Positions 16,420 through 26,239 are shown, counted from the first letter of the stretch. The stretch: 64,000 nucleotides of DNA from Modicisalibacter coralii (GCF_004117855.1 NZ_QWBW01000020.1:1-64000); one strand, 5' to 3'. Numbers and translations: made by a program. Notes: generated by a model from the sequence alone, not told the origin.

Positions 16420-18225
16420 ATGAGCCACGACACTCTGACTTCCGCATCTGCCCCGACGCTGTCCTCGATCATCGACGACGCCCGCATCGATGTGCACTAT
16501 CAGCCCATCGTGGCGGTGCACGCCGGGCGCGTCTTCGCCTACGAGGCGCTTTCCCGCGGCCCGTCGGGAACGCCCTTCGCCAGACCGGTGCCGCTTTTTC
16601 AGGCGGCCCGCGAGGCGGGGCTGCTGGCGTCGCTGGAGTCGGTGTGCCGCGAGCGGGCGGTGCGCGATTTCGTGGCCGAAGGACTGGGCGAGCGGTTGTT
16701 CGTCAACGTCTCGCCGGAAGTGCTTCTCGACCCGCAGCACCGCAGCGGCGACACGCGCCGCCTGCTGGACGCTCTGGGGATGGCGCCGCACCGGCTGGTG
16801 ATCGAACTCACCGAGCAGTCGCCGGGGATCGATCCCACGCTGATGGCCGAGGCGGTGCGCCATTACCAGGCGATGGGCTTCTCGATCGCCCTCGATGATC
16901 TCGGCGAGGGCTATGCCGGGTTGCGGTTGTGGTCGCAGATTGCCCCGGATTACGTCAAGCTGGACCGGCACTTCGTCAGCGGCCTCGATGCGGACCGCAT
17001 CAAGCGTCGCTTCGTGCGCGCGATCATCGACATCGCCCATGGCATGGGCTCGCAGGTGATCGCCGAAGGCGTCGAGCGTGAGGCAGAGCTCGAGTGCCTG
17101 CTGGAGCTGGGTGCCGACTACTACCAGGGCTGGCTGTTCGCCCATCCCGAGCCGCATCCCGCCAGTTGTCGGCCGACGCTCGACGCCACGCTGCGCGACG
17201 TCGCCGCCCGTCATCGACGCTCGCTGGAAACGGTGGCCGTCGAGCGGTTGTGTACGCCACTGGCGCCGTTGCCGATGAGCCTCAGCGTGGCCGAGGCCAG
17301 CGAGCGTTTCGGCGCCGAGCCCCACGCCAACTCGCTGGCGGTGGTCGACGGGCGTGGCATGCCGGTCGGCGTGCTGAGTCGCCAGCGGATTCTCGCGCTG
17401 GTCGGCAAGCGCTTCGGTTTCGACCTCTACGGGCGCGAGCCGGTGGCCAAGGTGATGCATCCCTCGCCCTTGTGCGTGGAGGCGAGCACGCCGCTGGAGC
17501 GGGTCTCGCGCAAGGTCACCAGCCGCGAGCGCGAGCTGCGCGACGAGGATTTCGTGGTCACCGAGGGCGGCCGCTATCGGGGCATGGGGCAGGTGGTCAA
17601 TCTGCTCCAGTTGATCACCGAGCAGCGCATCGAGATCGCCCGTCAGGCCAACCCGCTGACCCAACTGCCCGGCAATGCGCCGATCCGGGCCGCCCTGGAT
17701 CGCTTCAGTCGCGTCGGGCAGGGCTTCGTCGCCTGCTACCTGGATCTCGATCACTTCAAGCCGTTCAACGATCGCTTCGGCTACGCGCTGGGCGACCGGC
17801 TGCTGCTGGCCCTGGCGCAACTGCTCGGTGAAACCCAGCAGCCCCGCGACTTTCTCGGCCACCTCGGCGGCGATGACTTCGTGTTGCTGCTCGCCGACGC
17901 CGAGAACCTGCATGCCCGCCTGGCCGGACTGCAGCGTCGCTTTCATGAGGCCTGCTGTGACCTGCTGCCGGACGAGGTCGTTGCCAGCGCCGGCTTCGAA
18001 GGGCAGGACCGTTTCGGGCAGCCGCGCTTCTTCCCCCTGCCGCGGGTGTCGATCGCCGCGCTGGTGCTGCCCGCGGGGCGCGTGCCGAAGAGCTTCGGCG
18101 ACTGCTGGAGTCGACTCAAGCCGATCGCCAAGCGCGAACCCTTGGGGCGCGTCGTGGTGCGCTACCCCGTGCAGTCGGACGAGACCGGGGACGACGCTGA
18201 ACTTCGCGATCGGGAGCCTGTCTGA
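16420..18225 (+). CDS. EAL - CBS pair - GGDEF cyclic-di-GMP protein
   Basis: 601 residues with EAL first (about 20-260), then a CBS-pair region (about 270-400), then GGDEF (about 420-580). The EAL domain keeps the catalytic set: YEALSRG, FVNVSP, ELTEQSP, DDLGEGYAGL, VKLDRHF, AEGVE, so it should hydrolyse c-di-GMP. The GGDEF domain has LDLDHFKPFNDRFGYALGD but the active loop reads GGDDF rather than GG(D/E)EF, and no RxxD inhibitory site is visible, so it may be a GTP sensor rather than a synthase. No transmembrane segment: a soluble enzyme whose input is probably the CBS pair (adenylate nucleotides). Confidence 0.92.
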   Translation: MSHDTLTSASAPTLSSIIDDARIDVHYQPIVAVHAGRVFAYEALSRGPSGTPFARPVPLFQAAREAGLLASLESVCRERAVRDFVAEGLGERLFVNVSPEVLLDPQHRSGDTRRLLDALGMAPHRLVIELTEQSPGIDPTLMAEAVRHYQAMGFSIALDDLGEGYAGLRLWSQIAPDYVKLDRHFVSGLDADRIKRRFVRAIIDIAHGMGSQVIAEGVEREAELECLLELGADYYQGWLFAHPEPHPASCRPTLDATLRDVAARHRRSLETVAVERLCTPLAPLPMSLSVAEASERFGAEPHANSLAVVDGRGMPVGVLSRQRILALVGKRFGFDLYGREPVAKVMHPSPLCVEASTPLERVSRKVTSRERELRDEDFVVTEGGRYRGMGQVVNLLQLITEQRIEIARQANPLTQLPGNAPIRAALDRFSRVGQGFVACYLDLDHFKPFNDRFGYALGDRLLLALAQLLGETQQPRDFLGHLGGDDFVLLLADAENLHARLAGLQRRFHEACCDLLPDEVVASAGFEGQDRFGQPRFFPLPRVSIAALVLPAGRVPKSFGDCWSRLKPIAKREPLGRVVVRYPVQSDETGDDAELRDREPV

Positions 18226-18320
18226 TCGATGATCGACCCGCGCAACGTCGCTGTCATGTGTCACGGATAGCCTGGCAGGACGCCTTATCCGCCCACCGGG
18301 GTCGAAAACAGGAGGGAGCC

Positions 18321-18623
18321 ATGGAACTTCATGCCTTCAAGCATTACGTGCAAGAGCACGACAATTTCGAAGTCCGCGTCATCAGTCACGCCGGCAGTCG
18401 CTTCTATCAGGTCGAACTCGAGGACATCGAGGGCGAGCGGCACCTGCTGACCCAGCGTGGCAAGCCGATGCTCTTCCGGGCGCTCGACGATGTCTATCTG
18501 GAGCTCAAGCGTGCCGGTATCCACCGCGCCTATCTGGTCCAGTTCGTCGCCCACGACGAGATGGTCGGCCACGAGGCGCATTATCACGAGCCGCTGGCCT
18601 CGCGCATGCCGCTGGTCTTCTAG
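18321..18623 (+). CDS. Small conserved hypothetical protein (DUF6482-like)
   Basis: 100 residues, soluble, with an alternating beta pattern (FEVRVISHAGSRFYQVELEDIEGERHLLTQRGKPMLFRALDDVYLELKRAGIHRAYLVQ). The layout resembles the small DUF6482 proteins of Pseudomonas and Halomonas; the family name is from memory and should be treated as tentative. GGAGGGAG precedes the ATG at 18321, so this start is favoured over longer reading. Function unknown. It ends 26 bp before the convergent DCC-family gene. Confidence 0.75.
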   Translation: MELHAFKHYVQEHDNFEVRVISHAGSRFYQVELEDIEGERHLLTQRGKPMLFRALDDVYLELKRAGIHRAYLVQFVAHDEMVGHEAHYHEPLASRMPLVF

Positions 18624-18649
18624 TCGGTAGTAAGCAATAGGACCGAACC

Positions 18650-19033
18650 TCAGCGCCGATCCGGCAACAGGCGGCCCAGCGTGAAACGGTGCCGCGCCAC
18701 CCACAGATATCCCCGATCGAGAATCCCCTTCAGCCCCGGCCGGTGTGACAGCCATACCAGCCGGCGATAACCCAGCAGGGCGAGCATCGCCCGCACCGCA
18801 TCCATCCCCGCGAACCACTCGCCCCGACCATCCCGGGCGAACATGCGTCCCAGCAGCTCCTCCCAGTCGCGCCCCCAGGCCGCCGACGAGAAATCCGCCG
18901 CGCGGATATCCACGCAGCGGATACGCGCGCGATGACGGCGTCGCTGGATCCAGGCGACCTGGCGTTGGCAGATCGGGCAGTCGCCGTCGTAGAGCATCTC
19001 GAGCGGCGTTTGGGCATTGGCCGGTGACGTCAT
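18650..19033 (-). CDS. DCC family thiol-disulfide oxidoreductase (DUF393)
   Basis: 127-residue DUF393/DCC-family protein. The hallmark is at the N-terminus: YDGDCPICQ, with the CxxC pair, followed by the family pattern of helices (IRCVDIRAADF, GMDAVRAMLALLGYRRLVWL) and the closing aromatic segment. Members are predicted thioredoxin-like oxidoreductases; physiological substrates are not established. The ATG at 19033 has GGAGA upstream; further in-frame sequence upstream is not protein-like. Convergent with the gene at 18321. Confidence 0.88.
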   Translation of the reverse strand: MTSPANAQTPLEMLYDGDCPICQRQVAWIQRRRHRARIRCVDIRAADFSSAAWGRDWEELLGRMFARDGRGEWFAGMDAVRAMLALLGYRRLVWLSHRPGLKGILDRGYLWVARHRFTLGRLLPDRR

Positions 19034-19189
19034 GAGGTCTCCGTCGTGGGGCGATAGCCGGTGAGCGGTTCGCCGCGAGCGTCGGTGGCTTTTCCCATTC
19101 AGGGTAGCGAGGAACGTCTCGGCCTGCTCGCGCATCATCGCCCGGCGCTGTCGAGGGACAACTGGTCGCCGAGCAGTAGGGTTAGTGTC

Positions 19190-19219
19190 TTGGACATGGC
19201 CTATCCAGAAGTTGTACAA
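19190..19219 (+). promoter_or_regulatory. Promoter with inverted repeat upstream of hemH
   Basis: TTGGACA (19190-19196) and TGTACAA (19213-19219) form an inverted repeat with one mismatch; the same bases read as a promoter, TTGGAC-17 bp-TGTACA, about 100 bp before hemH. Dyads that span the -35 to -10 interval are typical of MerR-family control, and TGTACA half-sites are known for light-responsive LitR/CarH-type MerR proteins. No such regulator is in the window, so this is a lead only. Confidence 0.4.
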
Positions 19220-19322
19220 ATGAGCAGAATAGGCGTTATCGATTGCCGTCGCGAACGGCCGGCTTGTTACACTCCCGGCCAGCGCACTGCGTTCGCCCGT
19301 TCAACCGCTCAAGGAGAAAGGC

Positions 19323-20312
19323 ATGACCCAGGCCCGTTTCGGCGTATTGCTCGCCAACCTCGGTACGCCGGATGCGCCCACCCCCGCTGCCGTGCGCCGC
19401 TATCTGGCCGAGTTCCTGTGGGACGAGCGGGTGATCGACGTCTCGCGGCCGCTGTGGTGGCTGATCCTCAACGGGGTGATCCTGCGCTTCCGTCCGGCCA
19501 AGGTGGCCAAGGGCTACGCCGCGGTCTGGCAGGATGAAGGTTCGCCGCTGCTGGCCATCGGTCGCCGCCAGCAGCGGGCGCTGGCCGAGCGTCTCGCCGC
19601 GCGTTTCGGCGAGACGATCCCGGTGGAGCTGGCGATGACCTACGGCAATCCGAGCATGGAGGAGGCCGGCAAGGCACTGCGCGACGCCGGGGCGTCCCGC
19701 ATCCTGGTGCTGCCGCTGTACCCGCAGTATTCGCGCTCGACCACCGCGGCGGTCTTCGACCGTCTGGCGCGGGCGCTCAAGCCCTGCCCGCACCTGCCCG
19801 AACTGCGCTTCGTGCGCGATTACCACGATCACCCGGGATACATCGAGGCGCTGGCCGCCAGCGTGCGGGAACACTGGGCGCGTCACGGGGGCGAGCGCGG
19901 GCGCCTGCTGATGTCCTATCACGGTATCCCCAAGCGCTACGCCGAGGCGGGCGACCCCTATCCCGAGCAGTGCGCGGCCACCAGCCGGGCGCTGGCGACA
20001 TCCCTGGAACTGGGTGACGACGACTGGCTGATGAGCTATCAGTCGCGCTTTGGCCGCGAGGAGTGGCTCAAGCCCTACACCGACGAGACGTTGAAGACCT
20101 GGGGGCACGAGGGCGTCGAGCACGTCGACGTGATCAGCCCGGCCTTCGCCGCCGACTGCCTGGAGACCCTCGAGGAACTCGAGGTGGAGAACCGCGGCTA
20201 CTTCCTCGAGGCCGGCGGCAAGACCTATCGCTACATTGCGGCGCTCAACGACCGGCCCGAGCACATCGCCCTGTTCGAACGGCTCGTCGAGCAGCACACC
20301 CAGGGCTGGTGA
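19323..20312 (+). CDS. hemH: Ferrochelatase
   Basis: 329-residue class I ferrochelatase, which inserts Fe2+ into protoporphyrin IX to give haem at the cytoplasmic face of the membrane. Family landmarks: VLLANLGTPDAPT at the N-terminus, LPLYPQYSRSTTAA, the catalytic His in SYHGIPKRY near residue 200, and the metal-site ISPAFAADCLETLEEL near the C-terminus with the conserved Glu. AAGGAGAAAGGC precedes the ATG. Single gene; it ends 13 bp from the convergent mrpG. Confidence 0.97.
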   Translation: MTQARFGVLLANLGTPDAPTPAAVRRYLAEFLWDERVIDVSRPLWWLILNGVILRFRPAKVAKGYAAVWQDEGSPLLAIGRRQQRALAERLAARFGETIPVELAMTYGNPSMEEAGKALRDAGASRILVLPLYPQYSRSTTAAVFDRLARALKPCPHLPELRFVRDYHDHPGYIEALAASVREHWARHGGERGRLLMSYHGIPKRYAEAGDPYPEQCAATSRALATSLELGDDDWLMSYQSRFGREEWLKPYTDETLKTWGHEGVEHVDVISPAFAADCLETLEELEVENRGYFLEAGGKTYRYIAALNDRPEHIALFERLVEQHTQGW

Positions 20313-20325
20313 GTTTCGATCGTCG

Positions 20326-20712
20326 TCAGGAGCGGCGTTCGCCGCTCGTCTCTTCCTCGTCGTCGTCCTCGCGCAGCTCCTCGATGTCGTCCTCGGTGCG
20401 CGGGTCGCGGGGGAGCTTCTGATGCAGGGCGCTCTTGGCCAGCAGGTGCGCCGAGACCGGGGCGGTGATGAACAGGAAGATGGTGATCAGCATCTCCTGG
20501 AAGCTCACCCCGCCGTGGAGCAGCGAGAAGTAGCTCATCGCCGCGATCAGCACGCAGCCCACCCCCAGGGTGGTGGTCTTGGTGGGGCCGTGCAGGCGCA
20601 TGTAGAAATCGCGCAGGTGGGTCAGGCCCAGCGCGCCGATGAAGGCGAAGGCGCCCCCGGCGATCAGGAAGAAGGCGATCACGCCCTCCATCACGGTATA
20701 GAAGCCGATCAT
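20326..20712 (-). CDS. mrpG: Mrp Na+/H+ antiporter subunit G
   Basis: 128-residue MrpG/MnhG/PhaG: three membrane helices with the family motif GALGLTHLRDFYMRLHGPTKTTTLGVG, then an acidic cytoplasmic tail of about 30 residues (TEDDIEELREDDDEEE). Last gene of the six-gene Mrp operon; its ATG overlaps the mrpF stop by four bases. All Mrp subunits are needed to assemble the hetero-oligomeric Na+/H+ exchanger. The longer in-frame reading upstream is the mrpF region and is not protein-like. Confidence 0.95.
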   Translation of the reverse strand: MIGFYTVMEGVIAFFLIAGGAFAFIGALGLTHLRDFYMRLHGPTKTTTLGVGCVLIAAMSYFSLLHGGVSFQEMLITIFLFITAPVSAHLLAKSALHQKLPRDPRTEDDIEELREDDDEEETSGERRS

Positions 20713-20978
20713 TCGATGATGTCCCCGCGCAGCAGGTACTTGCAGACCGCGACGGTGCTGATGAAGCCGAGCATGGCGATCAGCAGGGCGGCCTCGAAAT
20801 AGGTCTTGTCGTCGAGCCACAGCCCGAACAGCACGATCAGCGCGATCGAGTTGACGTAGAGGGTGTCCAGCGCCAGCAGGCGATCGGGCAGGTCGGGGCC
20901 GATCGCCGCGCGATACAGGCACAGGAGCATCGCGGCGGTGAACAGCGCCAGGCTGATCCAGAAGGCGATGTCTAGCAT
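20709..20978 (-). CDS. mrpF: Mrp Na+/H+ antiporter subunit F
   Basis: 89-residue MrpF/MnhF, three membrane helices. The family signature RAAIGPDLPDRLLALDTLYVNSIALIVL is intact, including the conserved Asp in the middle helix region. It overlaps mrpE upstream by 7 bp and mrpG downstream by 4 bp, so expression is translationally coupled along the operon. Confidence 0.95.
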   Translation of the reverse strand: MLDIAFWISLALFTAAMLLCLYRAAIGPDLPDRLLALDTLYVNSIALIVLFGLWLDDKTYFEAALLIAMLGFISTVAVCKYLLRGDIIE

Positions 20979-21469
20979 CCGAAGATCTCCTTGAGCGGCC
21001 GCTCGTAACGTTCCCGGATGGTGTCGATGGTCGCCGGGATGTCGTCGGTGTTCAGGGCGTGGATCAACAGCGTGCGCCGGTCCTGGCGGAGGTTGGCGGA
21101 GACCGTGCCCGGCGTCAGGGTGATGGTGCTGGCGAGGATGGTGATCGGGAACAGCTCCTCGAGTTCCAGCGGATACTCGATGAATGCCGGCTTCATGCGC
21201 CCGCGCGGGTCGAGGATCAGCTTGGAGACCTCCAGGTTGGCGACGATGATGTCACCGAGCACGCGCAAGACGTAGCGCACCAGCAGCCAGGGCCGCTTGA
21301 TGGTCGGTTGTGGTTCCCAGAAGTGTCGCGTGACCAGGGGGATGACGATCGCCAGCAAGGTGCCGAGCAGGACCTGCCCCAGGGCCACGCTCTGCTGGAG
21401 CATCAGCCACACGGCGAGCAACAGCACCGAGAGCAGCGGCATGGGCAGCCAGGGTTGTACGGGTATCAT
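20972..21469 (-). CDS. mrpE: Mrp Na+/H+ antiporter subunit E
   Basis: 165-residue MrpE/MnhE. One or two membrane helices near the N-terminus (MPLLSVLLLAVWLMLQQ...GTLLAIVIPL), then a soluble part with the conserved ILASTITLTPGTVSANL and the C-terminal HALNT motif. The ATG at 21469 overlaps the mrpD stop (ATGA). The open frame continues upstream antisense to mrpD sequence, but only the part from 21469 is MrpE-like. Confidence 0.95.
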   Translation of the reverse strand: MIPVQPWLPMPLLSVLLLAVWLMLQQSVALGQVLLGTLLAIVIPLVTRHFWEPQPTIKRPWLLVRYVLRVLGDIIVANLEVSKLILDPRGRMKPAFIEYPLELEELFPITILASTITLTPGTVSANLRQDRRTLLIHALNTDDIPATIDTIRERYERPLKEIFGC

Positions 21470-23001
21470 GAGCCGCCTCCCGTCTTGTCGCGTTCGATGA
21501 TCGCCTGAATATAGGCCTCGTGATCGGCCAGCTGATCGGCCGTGGCGTCGGTGTACTCGCTCAACGGCCCGGCGAAGGCCACCAGCAGTGGCGAGGCGCC
21601 GAGCAGCAGCATCAGGCCCGCGGTGCGCAGGGGGCCCGCCTCGTGGATGTCCTTGTCGCTGCGCTCGCGACTGCCGCCGCCCGAGACGCGCCAGAACAGC
21701 GTCGAGCCGGTGCGGGACAGGGCGACGATCGCCGCCAGGCTGCTGAGCAACAGTATCGGCCATAGCCAGACCTGCTGTCCCGGCGTGGCCGACTGCAGGA
21801 TCAACGCCTTGCCCACCGCGCCCGAGAAGGGGGGCACCCCGGCCACGGTCAGTGCGCCGACGAAGAACAGCGTGCCCAGCAGGGCGACCTGTTCCACGGC
21901 CCGGCCGCGCACGATGCGCGCCCCGGCCTTGCCGCGCTGATGGGCGATGGTATCGGCGAGCAGAAAGAGCCCGCCGGTGACCAGGGTGGTATGGACCATG
22001 TAGAACAGCAGTGCACTGTGAGAGCCGAGGCTGTTCATGCCGATGCCGGCGAGCAGCGTGCCCACCGAGATGATGATCAGGTAGGCGACCTGGGTGCGCA
22101 GGTCGCGCGCCGCCAGCACGCCGATACCGCCCAGCGCCAGGGTCGCCAGCGACAGCCACCACACCCAGGGCTGGGCGATGTTGGCCAGCGATCCGGCCTG
22201 GGGGCCGAAGATCAGCGTGAATACCCGCAGGATGGCGTAGATGCCGACCTTGGTGAGAATCGCGAACAGCGCCGCCACCGGCGCCGGCGCCGAGGCATAG
22301 GCGCGGGGCAGCCAGAAGTACAGCGGCAGGATCGCCGACTTGAGACCGAACACCACCAGCAGCAGCATGGCGCCGGCTTCGGCGAGCACCAGGCGGCTGC
22401 TGTCCAGCCCGGGCACCTTGGCGGCCATGTCGGCCATGTTGAGGGTGCCGAGCGTGCCGTAGAGCACCCCCAGGCCGATCAGGAACAGCGCCGAACCGGC
22501 AAGGTTGAGCACCACGTAGTGAAAGCCCGAGTGGATGCGCGCCTTGCCCCCGCCGTGCATCAGCAGCGAGTAGGAGGCGATCAGCAACACCTCGAAGAAC
22601 ACGAACAGGTTGAACAGATCGCCGGTGAGGAAGGCGCCGTTGATGCCCATCAACTGCAGCTGGAACAGGCCGTGGAAGTTCGAGCCCTCGACGTCGACGC
22701 CGGCGCTGGCATAGCACAGGCTGCCCAGTGCGAGCAGGGCGGTCAGCGTGACCATCAGCGCCGACAGGCGATCGAGCACCAGGATGATGCCGAACGGGGG
22801 TTGCCAGTCACCGAGCGCGTAGTACTGGATGGTGCCGCTGCTGCTCTGGATCATCAGCAGCGCACACACCACCAGCAAGGCCGCGGTGGCGGACAGGCCC
22901 ACGACCCGTCGCGGGACGGCCGCGCCATCGCGATTGAGCAGCAGCCCGAGCCCGGTGACCAGCGGCAGCAGGATGGGCAGCGCGATCAGGTGGTTCATCA
23001 A
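21466..23001 (-). CDS. mrpD: Mrp Na+/H+ antiporter subunit D
   Basis: 511-residue proton-pumping-type subunit related to NuoM/NuoN, about 14 membrane helices. Landmarks: LMGINGAFLTGDLFNLFVFFEVLLIASYSLL with the conserved Glu of the fifth helix, GLKSAILPLYFWLPRAYASAP with the key Lys, AILTKVGIYAILRV with the second Lys, and PPFSGAVGKALIL. The charged intramembrane residues needed for ion translocation are all present. Overlaps mrpC by four bases upstream and mrpE by four downstream. Confidence 0.96.
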   Translation of the reverse strand: MMNHLIALPILLPLVTGLGLLLNRDGAAVPRRVVGLSATAALLVVCALLMIQSSSGTIQYYALGDWQPPFGIILVLDRLSALMVTLTALLALGSLCYASAGVDVEGSNFHGLFQLQLMGINGAFLTGDLFNLFVFFEVLLIASYSLLMHGGGKARIHSGFHYVVLNLAGSALFLIGLGVLYGTLGTLNMADMAAKVPGLDSSRLVLAEAGAMLLLVVFGLKSAILPLYFWLPRAYASAPAPVAALFAILTKVGIYAILRVFTLIFGPQAGSLANIAQPWVWWLSLATLALGGIGVLAARDLRTQVAYLIIISVGTLLAGIGMNSLGSHSALLFYMVHTTLVTGGLFLLADTIAHQRGKAGARIVRGRAVEQVALLGTLFFVGALTVAGVPPFSGAVGKALILQSATPGQQVWLWPILLLSSLAAIVALSRTGSTLFWRVSGGGSRERSDKDIHEAGPLRTAGLMLLLGASPLLVAFAGPLSEYTDATADQLADHEAYIQAIIERDKTGGGS

Positions 23002-23348
23002 GTGCGCTCCTCCCGCGGCTCGTCGAGGCGGTTGCCGTTGACGTGGTCACTGCCCAGGTCGCCGCGGGCGCGCATGGCGAGAATCACCGAGAAGGCGGTC
23101 ATGGCGAAGCCGATCACGATCGCCGTGAGCACCAAAGCCTGGGGCAGCGGATCGGCATAGTCACCGCCCTTGTCGCCGATCACCGCCGCACCGCCGGTGG
23201 TCAGCCCGCCCATCGAGAAGAGGAACAGATTGACGGCGTAGGAGAGCAGCGTCAGGCCCACCACCACCGGGAAGGTCCGTCCGCGCAGGGCGAGGAACAG
23301 GCCGCAGGCGGCGAGCACGCCGGTGGTTATCGAGAAGAGCGCTTCCAT
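22998..23348 (-). CDS. mrpC: Mrp Na+/H+ antiporter subunit C
   Basis: 116-residue MrpC/MnhC, the NuoK homologue: three helices with GLFLALRGRTFPVVVGLTLLSYAVNLFLFSMG and the DPLPQALVLTAIVIGFAMTAF signature. It starts on the last base of the mrpA-mrpB stop region and overlaps mrpD, as in other Mrp operons. Confidence 0.96.
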   Translation of the reverse strand: MEALFSITTGVLAACGLFLALRGRTFPVVVGLTLLSYAVNLFLFSMGGLTTGGAAVIGDKGGDYADPLPQALVLTAIVIGFAMTAFSVILAMRARGDLGSDHVNGNRLDEPREERT

Positions 23349-26146
23349 CAGGCTTTCTCCTTCTGCTTGGTGGGGCGGTGCGGCGTGGTCAGCTTGCCCA
23401 GGTTGGCGAGGATCATCAGCGTGGCGCCGACCACGGTCAGATACACGCCGAGATCGAACAGCAGTGCCGTGGCCAGTTCGACGTCACCGATATAGGGGAT
23501 ATGGAAGTGGCCGTAGGCGGAGGTCAGGAAGGGGTAGCCGAACAGCCAGCTGCCCAGGCCGGTGAGCGCGGCGACCCCGACCCCGGCCACGGCGATCGGC
23601 TGGTACTGGAAGGTCAGCCGCCGCTGGCACCAGTCCACCCCGCGGGCAATGTAGAACAGCAGCAGGGCGACGGCGGTGACCAGCCCGGCGATGAAGCCGC
23701 CGCCCGGCGCGTTGTGGCCGCGCAGGAAGATGAACACCGAGACCAGCAGCGCCAGCGGCAGGATGGTCTGGGTGACGCTGACCAGAATCATCGGATGGCG
23801 GTCCTTCGACCACGGGCGGCCGTCGGCATCGCTCGACGGCATGAACAGACGCAGGCGGTTGAGCAGCTTGTAGATACCCACGGCGGCGATGCACAGCACG
23901 GTGATCTCGCCCAGGGTGTCGAAGCCACGGAAGTCGACCAGGATCACGTTGACCACGTTGTGGCCGCCGCCGCCCGGCACGCTGTTGTCGATGAAGAACT
24001 GCGAGATCGATTCCAGCGGGCGGGTGAGCACGGCGAAGTTGAGGCTGGCGACGATGCCGCCGAAGCCCGCGGCCAGCAGGGCGTCGCGCAGGATGCGCGG
24101 GCCGCCGGACTCCTTGGGGGTCTTCTGCGGCAGGAAGAACAGCGCCAGCATCAGCAGGATCATGGTCACCACTTCCACCGCCAGCTGGGTCAGCGCCAGG
24201 TCGGGGGCCGAGAAGCGGGCGAAGGCCAGCGAGGTCACCAGCCCGACGATCGACAGCATCAGCAGCGACACCAGCCGCCGGCGGTGGAGGACGGCGGTCG
24301 CCAGGCCGGCGAACATCGCTATCCCCGCGCCGGCCACGAGCAGCCCGTCGAGCGGCTGCAGCGGCAGCGGCCCGCGCAACTGCACGGCATGGGTCAGCGC
24401 GCCGCCCACCAGGCAGAGGATGGTGATCACCAGCCACAGCATGTAGCGCTGCAGCGAGCCGTTCTCCAGCGAGTCGACGAGGTGCTGGGTGGCGCGCACC
24501 AGCGTCTGGACCGACGCTTCGAAGATCGTCCGCGCGTTGCGGGAACGGAACTGGCGCTGGAAGGCGAACACGTGGCGGCGCTTAAAGTAGAGGATCACGC
24601 CGCCGACCAGGGCGACGGCGCTCATCAGCAACGGCAGGTTGAAGCCGTGCCAGATGGCCAGGTGCAACTCGGGGGCCTCGCCGACGAGCACGGCCCGGGC
24701 GGCGGTCTCGAGCAGCGTGGTGGCGGCGAAGGCCGGGACCACGCCGACCACGATGCAGATCGCCGCCAGCAGGATGCCGGGGGCGATCATCAGCCGTGGC
24801 GGCTCGTGGGGCGTCTTGGGCAGTTCGGGCAGCGGGCCGTTGAAGAACACGTTGTGCACCAGGCGTACCGAGTAGGCCACCGAAAGCAGGCTGCCCAGCG
24901 TCGCCAGCGCCGGGATCAGCCAGCCCAGCCCGCCGAGCAGCGAGGTCTCGAGCGTCTCGGTGAGCATCATCTCCTTGGAGAGGAAGCCATTGAACAGCGG
25001 CACCCCGGCCATCGCCATCCCGGCGACCACCGCCACGCCGGCGGTCAACGGCATGACCCGCCACAGCCCCTGCAGCTTGCGGATGTCGCGGGTGCCGGTC
25101 TCGTGGTCGACGATGCCGGCGGTCATGAACAGCGCCGCCTTGAAGGTGGCGTGGTTGAGGATGTGGAACAGCGCGGCGACCACCGCCATGCGGACGTCGA
25201 GCCCCAGCAGCAGGGTGATCAGCCCCAGGTGACTGATCGTGGAGTTGGCCAGGATGCCCTTGAGATCGTACTTGAGCAGGGCGAAGTAGGCGCCGTAGAG
25301 CAGCGTCATCAGGCCGGTCAGGCTGACCAGGTAGAGCCAGGCCTCGCTGCCTGCCAGCGCCGGGTGCAGGCGCGCCAGCAGGAAGACCCCGGCCTTGACC
25401 ATGGTCGCCGAATGCAGGAACGCCGACACCGGCGTGGGCGCGGCCATGGCGTGGGGCAGCCAGAATTGGAAGGGGAATTGCGCCGACTTGGTGAAGGCGC
25501 CCAGCAGCACCAGCACCAGCACCGCCAGGTAGCGCGGGTCGGCCTGGATCATGTCGCGGCTGTCGAGCACCGTCTGCAGGTCGTAGGTGCCGACGATGTG
25601 GCCCAGCAGCAGGAAACCGGCGAGTAGGCACAGGCCGCCGCCGCCGGTCACGGTCAGGGCCATGCGCGCGCCCTTGCGGGCGTCGCTCTGATGATACCAG
25701 TAGCCGATCAGCAGGAACGACGAGAGGCTGGTCAGTTCCCAGAAGAACCACAGCAGAAGCAGGTTGTCGGCCATCACGATGCCCAGCATCGCCGCCATGA
25801 ACAGCATCAGGAAGGCGTAGAAACGCGGCAGGCTGTCGCCCGGCGCCAGGTAGTAGCGGGCGTAGAGGATGATCAGCAGACCGATCCCCAGGATCAGCAG
25901 CACGAACAGCAGCGACAGCCCGTCGAGGCGTACGGCGAGATCCAGTCCCAGCGCGGGAATCCAGTCGAGCGCGACGCGCGGAACCGACCCGGCGATGGTT
26001 TCCCGAGCATGGTGGAGCGCCACGCCCAGGGCGATAACCGTGGGCAGGGCCGTGACGAGGGCGCAGGTGTTGCGCCGCTCGTTCGAGCCGAAGGCAGGCA
26101 GCAGACTGCCGACCAGGGGCAGCAGCACGATCAATAGCAGGGACAT
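23348..26146 (-). CDS. mrpAB: Fused Mrp Na+/H+ antiporter subunits A and B
   Basis: 932-residue fusion of MrpA (NuoL-like core, residues 1 to about 500, then the MrpA C-terminal and DUF4040 region) with MrpB (from about residue 775, [25 protein letters not shown]...[14 protein letters not shown]). This fusion defines the group-2, six-cistron Mrp operons of Pseudomonas, Halomonas and rhizobia. Conserved charged residues are visible in [19 protein letters not shown] (Glu), [15 protein letters not shown] (Lys) and [15 protein letters not shown] (Lys, His). First gene of the operon; the ribosome site before ATG 26146 is weak (GAGCGAG). Secondary Na+/H+ exchange suits a halophilic or alkali-tolerant host. 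Confidence 0.97.
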   Translation of the reverse strand: MSLLLIVLLPLVGSLLPAFGSNERRNTCALVTALPTVIALGVALHHARETIAGSVPRVALDWIPALGLDLAVRLDGLSLLFVLLILGIGLLIILYARYYLAPGDSLPRFYAFLMLFMAAMLGIVMADNLLLLWFFWELTSLSSFLLIGYWYHQSDARKGARMALTVTGGGGLCLLAGFLLLGHIVGTYDLQTVLDSRDMIQADPRYLAVLVLVLLGAFTKSAQFPFQFWLPHAMAAPTPVSAFLHSATMVKAGVFLLARLHPALAGSEAWLYLVSLTGLMTLLYGAYFALLKYDLKGILANSTISHLGLITLLLGLDVRMAVVAALFHILNHATFKAALFMTAGIVDHETGTRDIRKLQGLWRVMPLTAGVAVVAGMAMAGVPLFNGFLSKEMMLTETLETSLLGGLGWLIPALATLGSLLSVAYSVRLVHNVFFNGPLPELPKTPHEPPRLMIAPGILLAAICIVVGVVPAFAATTLLETAARAVLVGEAPELHLAIWHGFNLPLLMSAVALVGGVILYFKRRHVFAFQRQFRSRNARTIFEASVQTLVRATQHLVDSLENGSLQRYMLWLVITILCLVGGALTHAVQLRGPLPLQPLDGLLVAGAGIAMFAGLATAVLHRRRLVSLLMLSIVGLVTSLAFARFSAPDLALTQLAVEVVTMILLMLALFFLPQKTPKESGGPRILRDALLAAGFGGIVASLNFAVLTRPLESISQFFIDNSVPGGGGHNVVNVILVDFRGFDTLGEITVLCIAAVGIYKLLNRLRLFMPSSDADGRPWSKDRHPMILVSVTQTILPLALLVSVFIFLRGHNAPGGGFIAGLVTAVALLLFYIARGVDWCQRRLTFQYQPIAVAGVGVAALTGLGSWLFGYPFLTSAYGHFHIPYIGDVELATALLFDLGVYLTVVGATLMILANLGKLTTPHRPTKQKEKA

Positions 26147-26239
26147 GAACGACTCGCTCTTGTCGTTGGCGTTCTGGCGGACCTGGCGCTGGGGAGCGCC
26201 GTAGCGTAGATCACAGTTCAGCCGTTACGGAAACGACCA

